Below are positions 44,703 through 54,046 of a stretch of 64,000 nucleotides of DNA, in pieces (within the stretch, counting starts at the first letter, position 1; each line of letters opens with the position of its first letter). The notes under the pieces were generated by a model. The model saw nothing but the letters and a program-made list of their open reading frames with translations. It did not search any database and was not told where the DNA came from. The position numbers and the translations under genes were made by a program. Where the stretch lies: contig JAHHIN020000030.1 in the NCBI GenBank assembly GCA_019925095.2, positions 5,129,001 to 5,193,000 of the forward strand, in the 5' to 3' direction. The DNA comes from Dendrolimus kikuchii (taxonomy: Eukaryota > Arthropoda > Insecta > Lepidoptera > Lasiocampidae).

Positions 44703-44760
44703 CTAGCGGGTCCAGCAGACGTCGTCCTGACCTAAAAATATAAACTTTAGTACCCGATTA
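44703..44760 (-). mobile_element. Helitron 3' end scrap (H3 family)
   Basis: Minus strand ends GACGACGTCTGCTGGACCCG followed by CTAG|T; the rest is gone. Confidence 0.5.
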
Positions 44761-44763
44761 CAA

Positions 44764-44942
44764 ACAGGCGCCATAACAACCTTGAGTTGTGTTCCGGCAT
44801 TAGTCGCCAGGTTCCAGTCCCATCTACGAGTACGGCAACACATTGGTAATACCTATTGTTGCTAATGTTTATAGGGGACGGTGTCCACTTTCCATCACAA
44901 TTGGGCCGTCAGCCTGTCTGCTGTACTGCAGCAATAAAGAGT
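44764..44942 (+). mobile_element. S-family retroposon, 5'-truncated
   Basis: From GCGCCATAACAACCTTGAG to CTGCAGCAATAAAGAG; diverged body. Confidence 0.75.
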
Positions 44943-45194
44943 GACATAGACACGTAATAAAGAATTTTATATAGTCAAGGTGGGGAAGTCCGTCAGTGGG
45001 GTAAGTTCGTATACCTCTCGTTTTTGAACTTTTTTAAACAGAGTTGAACGTCCACTACAATTTAAAGTCAGAGTTAAATGATGTCTTATCTTTAGTGACC
45101 GATTCGTTATCATCGTGGCTATTCAAACACAGAAATAAAGAGGTGTATGGAGTTCCCCCACAGACGGACTCCCCACCATGGCTACATACAAAGA

Positions 45195-45872
45195 TACGAT
45201 GATTTTGTGAAACACACATGGTCTACAAAGTCTGCGATCAGTGAACACACGCTGGATAGACCCGACCACTACATCAGAATCGATAAACCACAAATCCTCG
45301 CGAAAGAGAATCGTTTCATACCTAGAATGATGCGTGAGGCTATTGAAATCAAAAAACATCCAAATTTCAGTGGAGAAGATGGTTGGCAAGTACCACCTGT
45401 TTGGGATACGATCATCAAAACTATTAAGACCCAAACCCAGCAAAAACCAACTGCCAGACCTCAAGACATTGCGAGCTCTTTCTGCGTGCACCGGACCACA
45501 AACCAACTTGACTGATAATTTATTTTTATTTTATTATCCATTTTAATATTATATAAAATTATTAGAGCTAGGCATGTTTGTTGAAGAGCTTCTTGCACCG
45601 CTTCTTCTCTTCAAGCCATAACATGTTGCGAAGCGGTAGTAAATTAGATTAGGCTCCCATAGAGTAAATAATAACCACAAACAAAATTAAAACTATATAA
45701 TTAAAATGAACAAATTGGCGGTAGGCTAAATAAAACTTGAACAATACTCATTGACACTTGATATTTTTGTCTTCCGTGATCATTGCCACTGAAAAGTGGC
45801 CGAAACGTCGGAATAATAAAAAGAAACAAATAAATGACCGCATTTAAAACCGTTAAAACGTAATGTTATTAT
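45195..45872 (+). mobile_element. Penelope-like element, 5'-truncated
   Basis: The plus-strand frame (part of 45147-45515) encodes the GIY-YIG C-terminal part from about KHTWSTKSAISEHTLDRPDH through REAIEIKKHPNF to the stop, followed by the 3' UTR, hammerhead-like motif and pseudo-LTR tip. The first 16 codons of the ATG frame are flanking DNA. The catalytic Tyr/Arg half of the nuclease is missing. Confidence 0.8.
45771..45813 (+). ncRNA. hammerhead-like motif in a Penelope fragment
   Basis: UUCC, GUGAUCA, stem GCCAC/GUGGC, GAAAC, GUC, GGAA; the first stem-II position is weakened by UU. Confidence 0.4.
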
Positions 45873-46747
45873 AAGATGGTTGGGTAAAAGTTTCGTACCG
45901 GAATATTTTCCGTCGCATAACGCAATGAACTACACGCCGCGTGATGCCGACTTTTCGGCGCGTTTGGTGTGTCATGCCAACTAAGACCAATAATTCAGTC
46001 GCCGAAGTGTCGGCATCGCACCGTGGATGGGTGTGTCGTTGTATTAAGATTATCTATTGAAGCAATGTTAGATTTTTTTAATGCTCAAGTACAGCAGACG
46101 GGCTAATGACTCACCTAATGGAAAGTGGTTACTGTTGCCTATAGACACTCATCAGATCCTGTCACGGTGACAATAGAACTAATTCGTAAGTATAGCCTTT
46201 CGATTAAAAGAAAAATTTTGAAAATCGATACACAATTGACGGAGAAATCGCGTAACAAACTAAAAAATCAGCCGAATAGCGCCTAGATAAAAATTGAATG
46301 CAATGTGACCTATGTGAGCGCTTGCTCTCAAAATAAACCAAGGTCAAATCTTATTTATGTACGTACAATAACTTTTCCAAGTATTTTAAATCGCCCTGTG
46401 AAATCCAACAAGATTTTTCTAGTGTAAAAAAAACAACAGTGGAAGTTAAACCGTACGGGCTGAGAGCAAATATCGTCTTTGATGTAGCCGCTCTCCTTTG
46501 TGTCTCGGAACCTTTGATCTCGCCGCTCTGATATCTAAAGAGGGCCCGAAGGCGAATTGGTCGTTATATTAACAATTATTTTTTATTGGGGTTTAAACTT
46601 GTGAAGTTCAGATATATACCAAGCAGGATATGTCTCATTTTCCATGTATGACTGCCATGACTGGTTTTTTAATTGCTCCTCCTCCATATATTAGGGCAGA
46701 GGGTATATTTCTTTTTGAATTTTATCTTAGAATGAATAAATGAATTT
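45873..46747. other. no recognisable gene; one S-family scrap
   Basis: 46075-46150 holds the poly(A) end of an old S element (AGTACAGCAGACGGGC, TAATGGAAAGTGGTTAC). The rest is unassigned. Confidence 0.4.
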
Positions 46748-46982
46748 TTGCCATGTGGTAGGGCATTTGCCCGACTGGATGGCTACCACCCCTGGTCTAG
46801 AGTATGTCGCTATAACAACCATGAGTTGTGTTCCGGCATTAGTGACCAGGTTCCAATCTCCCTTAAGAGAGCAGCAGCACATTTGTAGCACCTTTGGTGT
46901 TGCAAATGTCTATAGGCGACGGTAACCGCTTTCCATTAAGTAGGCCGTCTGCCTGTCTGCTGACCTCCTGCAATAAATAAAT
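46748..46982 (+). mobile_element. S-family retroposon, 5'-truncated
   Basis: From GTGGTAGGGCATTTGCCC to CTCCTGCAATAAATAAAT. It adjoins the LINE-D 3' end. Confidence 0.8.
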
Positions 46983-46983
46983 C

Positions 46984-47500
46984 AAAAATGAATGAAAACT
47001 CTTTATTGTTCACCATAACTTAAACCTAGACAATTTAATATGAATACATTTTCATTAGAACAATGGGCAGCCTTGTCGCTTATAGCGATCTCTTCCAAGC
47101 AACCTGGTGTCCAAGGAGACATTACAAGAAAAAGTAAATAATATTTGGCGGTTTAACTAAATTTAAACTAATTCAATCGTAATTAAATATAATTAAAGAA
47201 AAAACAAAAAAATAATAAACTACATATAATAATATAAATTACATATACCTACATGCGAACAATAATATAATTCTATGTACTGCAACAAACTTTATTTAAT
47301 GGATCAATAATGGTCAGTGATCAAGTGTTTGAATGTAGAAATGGATGTAGCTTATCTGATTTTCAAGGGGAGGGAGTTCCATAGGCGAACAGCCTGTACG
47401 GCAAAAGTTTCCTACGAAGGACGAAGTGTGTTGAGGTATCGTTGGCAGACGACTCATTTGAGCGCAAATTACAGGAATGAGATTGATAGACGAAACTAAA
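46984..47500 (-). pseudogene. Jockey-type LINE 3' end (LINE-D)
   Basis: The minus strand gives AVQAVRLWNSLPLKIR, a stop codon, then ATSISTFKHL, the C-terminal signature of Jockey-like RTs, then a 3' UTR with TCTCCTTGGACACC, GAAGAGATCGCTATAAGCGA and GTGAACAATAAAGAG plus ATTC repeats. The plus-strand 60-codon frame over it is a shadow. Confidence 0.6.
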
Positions 47501-47605
47501 AAGTTCCTTTAACTATGGGGGAGTACAGGGATTGAAAAGGATATTGTGCAGAAGTGAGAGTAAGTGAACATTGCGGCGAAGGCGAATTGGCAACCATTGG
47601 AAAAA

Positions 47606-48130
47606 TAATGGTCAGTGATCAAGTGGATCACTGACCATTATTTGTCCATAATAAAATTTGTTGCAGTAAATGGAATTGTATTATTGTTCGCATGTAGATA
47701 TACGAGTATGTAATTTATATTATGATAATCTATTTCATTATACATACATACATACATACATAACTTCACGCCAGTTCCCTTGCGGGGTAGGCACGAACAA
47801 CAGAGCGCCATTTAGGCTTATTCTTACACACCTCACTTGCTTCTTTGACATTCATAACTCTTGTCATGCACGCTCGTCTGTTCTTAAGGCTCCTGACATC
47901 ACCTTCTGCTAGTACACGATCAATTTGATCATGGAAGGTGTGTCGTGGCCCTCCACGACTTCTGCATCCATCCACTTTTGCATTGTATATCTGTTTAGTC
48001 ATTCTTTCATCGTGCATTCTTTCCACATGCCCGAACCACCGGAGCATTCCTTCCTCCTTATTTCATTATGTATATCTATATTCGTTTATTATTATTATTT
48101 TGTTTTTTATTTAAATATATTTAAATAAGA
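47606..48130 (+). mobile_element. inverted second copy of LINE-D 3' UTR, split by an RTE copy
   Basis: 47623-47741 is the complement of about 47220-47325 (GATCACTGACCATTAT, TTGTTGCAGTA, ATTATTGTTCGCATGTAG), and 48059-48130 continues it. The junction forms a hairpin AATAATGGTCAGTGAT / ATCACTGACCATTATT with a 7-nt loop at 47605-47643. Confidence 0.65.
47742..48058 (-). mobile_element. RTE-type LINE 3' end, copy 9
   Basis: About 317 bp with long ATAC tail, flanked by TATTTCATTAT (47731-47741 and 48059-48069). Decodes MLRWFGHVERMHDERMTKQI. Confidence 0.85.
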
Positions 48131-48137
48131 TTGATTA

Positions 48138-48318
48138 GTTAAGAGTTTCTTTAAAGACATATGTAAGAAATTCTTTGACACTACCCGTGACGAGAAGGCT
48201 GGTTGCATTGCCACGCTGTATGGAAATGCTGATTCGTTGCGCGAAATACGAACCAGCCTCCTGATCACGGGTGGTATCAAAGAGTTTCTTACAAATTTCT
48301 TTGAAGAAACCCTTTGCT
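48138..48318. repeat. fold-back MITE with about 65-bp arms
   Basis: Left arm AAGAGTTTCTTTAAAGA... to GAAGGCTGGTT; right arm AACCAGCCTCCTGATCACGG to AAGAAACCCTT is its near complement. A loop of about 45 nt has no coding content. Confidence 0.65.
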
Positions 48319-49414
48319 GATGGACCTCACGGACCTAAAGTTTCAACTCCAATGTATGAAGTTTATGTCAAATTTTAACCGATAAGGCAAATGAACGATC
48401 GGTAAGATATAGGAATCGGCTATGACATCTAAGGACAGATCGACATGACGTTGAGTACAGAACCCTAAAAAGAAGAAGGAAGTCAAATCCTAGCAACTGA
48501 AATATATACACATCAAAAAGCAATACTAAAATAAACAACTCTTTCATAGAAAAACGATAAATAGTCTTGAAACATAATTAAAAATGTCAATGTTTAGAAA
48601 TAATATATTCCGTTCAAATACATCGATTCTACCAAAATGCATTGACCTCTCGCCAACGTTGAAGACATAAATGCAAGTACGTGAAAGCATTGGAGGAAGG
48701 GGCCTTATTTACTTGGGCGCGGTGGGAAGCCCGCGCATTTGTCAAACGTCAAATTGACAGGCGGCCATCTTGAATGGAACGTTCCATTCAACAGGTTGTA
48801 ACAAGTTTCTTTATTAATTTTAAATGGAGTAAGCTATTAAATGAGAATAGGAGCTGACTTTTTAAAACGAATTTTGTTATAAGTGAAATTTCACTGGTTA
48901 TTTTGGTATCCTCGTAATGACCACCATTCTTTATTTAGTTTTATTTCAACACGCCATTCAGAACTAAGTTTTAAACCGATAACAATGTATACATGCCCTA
49001 TATCCTTTTTTGTGAATAACACGATTTGACCTTCTACCAATTTTAAATACGCTGCCAAGCCACCGTTTTCAATATTCTTAGATTAAAAAAATATTATTTA
49101 TCTATGTACGAAGCAAATGACAATAATTACATTCACACTTCGTAATTAAATATAGACCTCGTACTCTTACGTCGAATATGAAAATTACGCAACCAAAGTT
49201 TGGGTCTCAATGACTTGGAAAAGTTATTCGCAAGAAAAATTATTTGTACACTTTAGGATATTAAATAAATCTTGGGTCTTACGAAGTATACGTTTTTAAA
49301 CGTAGTTTTTACCTTCTTCGTTTTAACTACAGCGTTTTTTATTTATATATCCCTCCTGACTATTTGTCAGGCTATTTTACTTTTCTCTGTTTTATGTTTT
49401 AATTTTTTATGTAT
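48319..49414. other. mostly unassigned; one MITE scrap
   Basis: 48330-48421 matches the M2 MITE (TATGTCAAATTTTAACCGAT, GGTAAGATATAGGAATCGGC). The rest has no recognised frame or repeat. Confidence 0.4.
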
Positions 49415-49843
49415 TGTTATGACCTAGGTGCCGACAAAGACAAATTCACACCTGCAGCCCTGTGGGAACACATTTTATTACCTTTTCGGCATTTGGACTT
49501 CTTTCGTTTACTTTGTGTTTAAAATTTGTGATTAGAAAAACAGCCCATTGTGTATTGTAATATTTTATGGTAGTCATAAGCCAGGTGTGATTGTAGGAAA
49601 TTCGGTCCACGCGGCCGAGCAGACATATTACATTTGTACAGTATAAAGCAATGCTCCAATTGAGAGACGAGGCGGTCAAGCGATAACCACAAGCGAAGCA
49701 AGACGTGTTATTGAATTATGCATTACGTTTGGTCTGGTTGTGTTCAGTTATATATGTACCTGTGTTATACGTGTTTGTATAGTTCTAATAACCTCTATAA
49801 TAATTCCAACGGCATTTTAATTCGAGTCCTGCAACTCGTAATA
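49415..49843 (+). mobile_element. solo LTR (gypsy-like), copy 3, diverged
   Basis: 429 bp from TGTTAT to CGTAATA, flanked by GTAT on both sides (49411-49414, 49844-49847). Shares CTGTGTTATACGTGTTTGTA and GTTCTAATAAC with the other two LTRs; shorter and older. Confidence 0.75.
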
Positions 49844-49989
49844 GTATTTTACTTTAAACTTTGTCTTATGTATGTTTTAAAATGTATATATAAATTGAAA
49901 TTATTCTTTAATTTATTTCTCAAATCAAAAATTTAATATTACTCGACTTAATTTAGGCATGTTGGTTCATGACACAAAATTTTAATATT

Positions 49990-50352
49990 TCTAGAACGCG
50001 TTCCTTTAGTATCTCACAACGCCCAAAATTCTCCGTCTGATGTTCCACAAGGCGACCGCGGTCGTTATGGTCGTGGCGAAAACGTCACTAATGATCATCA
50101 TTTTCGATCACACAGCGCTCACAACAACCCATGTCAAGAGGTGAGTCGAAGTAGACGTTGACCACAGAACATTAATTCTCTCTATCTCTTGACATTGAAA
50201 AAGGCGCGATTTTTAAATCAACCAGTGCCATTTGTGTATTTCGTCGTTTGTGACATCAACGCCCCATAATCCGTTCTACCAGAGTTTATGACTGTAACGT
50301 CCGCAAGCAAGTGGAACGTGAACGTGGTCGTTGTGAGTTCCTTCTGAAACGT
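49990..50352. mobile_element. non-autonomous DNA transposon M1, copy 2
   Basis: Second copy of the 41407 element, starting CTAGAACGCGTTCC and ending GTTGTGAGTTCCTTCTG. Confidence 0.6.
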
Positions 50353-50370
50353 AACCTTAGTATTATATAA

Positions 50371-51209
50371 TCTATATTATAAAATTCTAAACATGGGAGT
50401 TTTTGGCGGGATCTGAAAGGGGACGTTGTGCTGTGCAGTTTTATTTTCTAAAAATGTGTAAAATCACTCTAAAACGAACAATAGTTGTAGGATATTGATA
50501 GGTTTTAAGTAGTAATTATGTGTTTTTATGAGAAATGTGAACTATGTAGTCAAATGTGGCCTTTCGAGTTTTCACAAGAACTCCGTTATACGGCGTCGAT
50601 TGTAGCCTACAATACAATTGCGCCTGGCTTAAAGGCCTAGTTGCCAAGCCATAAACATAAAAAAAATCTAAACATGGTGTGTCTTTACAGTGGCGCCATT
50701 TTAAAAAATCAACTGGAATGCACTATATAAACGATGGAGAACACGATGTATTTTTTTATTTCTTTTCTGTTTGTCGGTTGGTCTGTTTGTTCGGGATTCA
50801 CGTAAAAACTACTGGGCCGATTTCGATATGGTTTTTGCTGATCGACAGCAAATTCTTAGACTTAAAACCTGCGCTACTTTTTATTCTGGTAATCCGGCAG
50901 GAATTTTTCTGGCAAATATTTGAAATGGCCAGATTTAAAAAAAAAATTGAATTCCATCGTGATTTCTTTCACTGATCGATAACAAATTTGATGTAATAAA
51001 ATTTGTGATATTTTTTTTCCAAGAATCCCGCGGAAATTTTCCCAGGAGCTGTTTTAAGTTGTTCAGGTGAATTAAAAGTAACTTGTTCCGACACAGTTAT
51101 CACTAAAACGATAGCTTACATACTTTTTTAAATGCTGTGATATTTTGTATCCCGGGAGTCACACGGGAATTTCAAGTCAAGCGTGGACGAAGTCGCGGGC
51201 ATATCTTAG
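50371..51209 (+). mobile_element. Helitron-like element, about 840 bp
   Basis: A|TC start (TCTATATTATAAAATTC), CTACTGGGCCGATTTCG block, end GCGTGGACGAAGTCGCGGGC then ATATCTTAG (altered CTAG). The internal 98-codon frame (50679-50975) has no helicase motif. 5' boundary less certain than 3'. Confidence 0.55.
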
Positions 51210-51515
51210 TATAAGATATAAGAATCCTCCCGTCTGATGCCCCTACCCATCTGCTCTATCCCGTCTCCTTTATCCCCTATCCTCCTGTCTGATATGTCTG
51301 TTTCATCACTCTATCCTATCCTTTTTATCCCGTCCTAAAGGCCAGCAATGCGTTGGCTTCGCCATTAATGTTGCAGACGTCTACAGGAATTCTATTATTG
51401 TTCGCATGTAAGTATATGTAATTTATACCATTATAATCTATTTAATTATGTATATCTATCTATATTAGTTTATTATTGTTATTTTTTTTCTTTATTACGA
51501 TTGAATTAGTCTTTT

Positions 51516-51813
51516 TTTATTGCAGTAGATCAGCAGACAGGCAGACGGCCCACTTGATGGAAAGCGGTTTCCATCGCCTATGGACCTTTGCAACACCAAA
51601 GTTGCTACAAATACGCTGCTGCTCTCTTAAGGGAGAGTGGAACCTGCCGGAACACAACTCAAGGCTGTTATGGCGGCATAGTCTAGACCAGGGATGGTAG
51701 CCATCCAGTCGGGCAAATGCCCTACCACCTGGCTATGGGTTGTTAAGTCACCTCTTACGACAGGCCGCCCCAACGCAGGAAATTGTATTCTTTCTCCGTT
51801 CCTGCAGGGATAA
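51516..51813 (-). mobile_element. S-family retroposon with target duplication
   Basis: Full-length type, flanked by AGTCTTTT (51508-51515 and 51814-51821). Its insertion site in LINE-D is fixed by comparison with the uninterrupted copy at 47.2 kb. Confidence 0.85.
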
Positions 51814-51949
51814 AGTCTTTTAGTTTAGTTAAACCGCCAAATATTATTTACTTTTTCTTGTAATGTCTCCTTGGACACCGGGTTGCCTGGAAGAGATCTC
51901 TATAAGCGATAAGGCCGCCCATTGTTATAATGGAAATGTATTTATATTA

Positions 51950-52120
51950 TTGTCTGTATACTAGCAGAAGGTGATGTCAGGAGTCTTAAGAACAGACGAG
52001 CGTGCATGACAAGAGCTATGAATGTCAAAGAAGCGAGTGAGGTGTATAAAAACAAGCCTGAATGGCGCTGTGTTGTTCGTGCCTACCCCGCAAGGGTACT
52101 GGCGTGAAGCTATGTATGTA
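51950..52120 (+). mobile_element. RTE-type LINE 3' end, copy 10
   Basis: About 171 bp, plus strand, from ACTAGCAGAAGGTGATG to GGCGTGAAGCTATGTATGTA. Flanked by a 13-bp duplication TGTATTTATATTA (51937-51949 and 52121-52133). Confidence 0.85.
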
Positions 52121-52193
52121 TGTATTTATATTAAATGTCTAGGTTTAAGTTATGGTGACCAATAAAGAGTTTTCATTCATTCATTCATTCATA

Positions 52194-52260
52194 CAGGCGA
52201 TGGTAACCACTTTCCATGAGCTGAACCGTCTGCCTACTTGCCAGCTTCGCAATTAAAAAA
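52194..52260 (+). mobile_element. S-family scrap, poly(A) end
   Basis: ACAGGCGATGGTAACCACTTTCC to CGCAATTAAAAAATG; placed directly after the LINE-D tail. Confidence 0.6.
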
Positions 52261-52906
52261 TGATTCGCGAAACTCCGCCGGCACGTGATAATACAAAAAC
52301 AACTGAGTTACAAAACTTTATAATACTGCTTAAATCGTAGCTGTATCCTAAGAAGATAACAGAAGCCTAAGAAAATAATTATAATATAACACTCAAAAGC
52401 CTGCCTGAAGCAACACAAAGTATACTCGATTGAAGAGTGGCTTATGACGTCACTTGTATAAGCCTTAGAAGCCTGTACTCATAATTTCAAACTGTGATAA
52501 TATTATTAACAATTCATAGGATTTTACATCAAAGGACTGGTGTACAAAGGGAAACGGCTGGATATATACGCTTATTCCCAGCTTAAACTATTTTTATGTA
52601 ATAGACTTAATACCAGATCATGATGTGAACTTGACTTTAGATTGGTCCACTGCTCATGGCGATGTTGAGAATGTGATGATATAACGTACAATGGAATCCA
52701 TACCCTCTAATATTATCTACTCTAGCGGCGACGCAGCTCGTTGCGGTCCCTATATACGACAAATGTCCCGAGAAGTCCTTCTCTTACGAGAAGCGGTTCA
52801 TTCGGACTGAGTTGGTGCTGCAGTAGAACCAAAACTACTAAGTGCAAGAAAGAAAGGATTTATTTTCTAGGAAACCGACAATACAAGGATATCAAGGATA
52901 TATTTT
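52261..52906. other. no recognisable feature
   Basis: AT-rich unassigned DNA without a supported repeat. Confidence 0.4.
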
Positions 52907-53320
52907 TACCCGTGCAGGAACGGAGAAAGAACACAATTTTCTGCGGCCGGGCGGTCTGCCCTAAGAGGCGACTTAGCAACCCACAGCCAGGTGGTATGGC
53001 ATTTGCCCGACTGGATGGCTACCACCTCTAGTCTAAAGTATGTCGCTATAACAACATTGAGTTGTGTTTCGGCATTAGTGACCAGGTTCCAGTTTCCCTT
53101 AAGAGAGCACCAGCGCATTTGTTTTTTTTTTTTTTGGAAAACCTACAGCTAAATACATTTGATTAGATAACTATAATTAATACAAGAAAGCCAATGACAG
53201 GTTTTCACGGATAAAATTGATTCGTAGCAACTTTGGTGTTGCAAATGTCTATAGGCGATGGTTACCGCTTTCCATCAAGTGGGCCGTCTGCCTATCTGCT
53301 GATCTTCTGCAATAAAAAAA
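52907..53320 (+). mobile_element. S-family retroposon split by a 100-bp insertion
   Basis: 52907-53122 and 53224-53320 together form one full-length copy (head CCCGTGCAGGAACGGAG, tail CTTCTGCAATAAAAAAAA). The insert at 53123-53223 starts with a T run, so it is probably a minus-strand poly(A) retroposon of unknown family. Confidence 0.75.
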
Positions 53321-53729
53321 AAATACATAAATAATTTATACATAAATTACGGCTAACTTACGGCTGGTAAAAGGCTGTGAAGCGCAACAGCACAGGTGAT
53401 GGAGGGTTCCGTCACCTCTGACGACATATATGTAATAGAGATTTAGAGAATATATTGTAGCAGCGAGGTAGAGGTTAAATCATATTTCAGATGGCAGAGA
53501 GTAGTATTCACTGTTGAGTGCTGTTGTGAACTGAAATGAACTAATTTATTTTGGAAACGGTAACCTTAAGTACAAATATTAACAAGTCGTACAGCTAGTA
53601 CAATATATAGCACAGTGTGTGAACGGAACGGATGATGTGCGAGCGAGATAGAGCAACTATCAATATGTGCGCTCGGCGCTAGTCAGTAAGTTAGATGTTC
53701 GCTGCGATGACTAGACGTATGCAGCTCCC
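53321..53729. other. no recognisable feature
   Basis: Unassigned; GATGGAGGGTTCCGTCACCT near 53398 and the rest show no frame or repeat. Confidence 0.4.
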
Positions 53730-54046
53730 ATAATATAACTGTTTTGCATTCCAACAAAACAGGTATTATGTGTTGACTGAGACACACAGTGTTGTTAGAA
53801 GAAAGCATGTAATAATTTGCCACTATTTAATATCTATAGTATAATTACTCACCAATTTCATCATGATTTTATAGCTTTCTCTTTTACTCACCAGCATGAC
53901 ATCTCTTTCCTTGATGTGACAGATTTGAGATAGCTGTCAATTCATATGGTCTTCAGCACACCAGCAAGAAACTTGCTGCAACACTGTGTGTCTCAGTTAA
54001 CACATAATACCTGTTTTGTTGGAATGCAAAACAGTTATATTATGTG
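53730..54046. mobile_element. fold-back relative of the 4.8-kb TIR element
   Basis: Arms of about 65 bp: ATAATATAACTGTTTTGC, CCAACAAAACAGGTATTATG and GAGACACACAGTGTTG, with complements at about 53976-54044. The interior 53794-53960 equals the right subterminal region of the large element (58671-58813, complement). It overlaps the large element's left end by a few bases. Confidence 0.7.

Larger units (their letters stand above)
51380..52193 (+). mobile_element. Jockey-type LINE 3' UTR (LINE-D), doubly interrupted
   Basis: Three pieces (51380-51515, 51814-51949, 52121-52193) join into the same 3' UTR seen in reverse at 46984-47325, ending CCAATAAAGAGTTTTC and ATTC repeats. Interrupted by an S element and an RTE copy. 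Confidence 0.75.

Noticed and set aside
47605..47643. Hairpin that looks like a terminator
   Set aside because: It is the junction of two inverted LINE-D pieces in a eukaryotic sequence; a bacterial-type terminator makes no sense here.
19826..48128. Plus-strand frames beginning MIMEGVSWPSTTSASIHFCI
   Set aside because: Antisense of the RTE-type LINE C-terminus in each copy.
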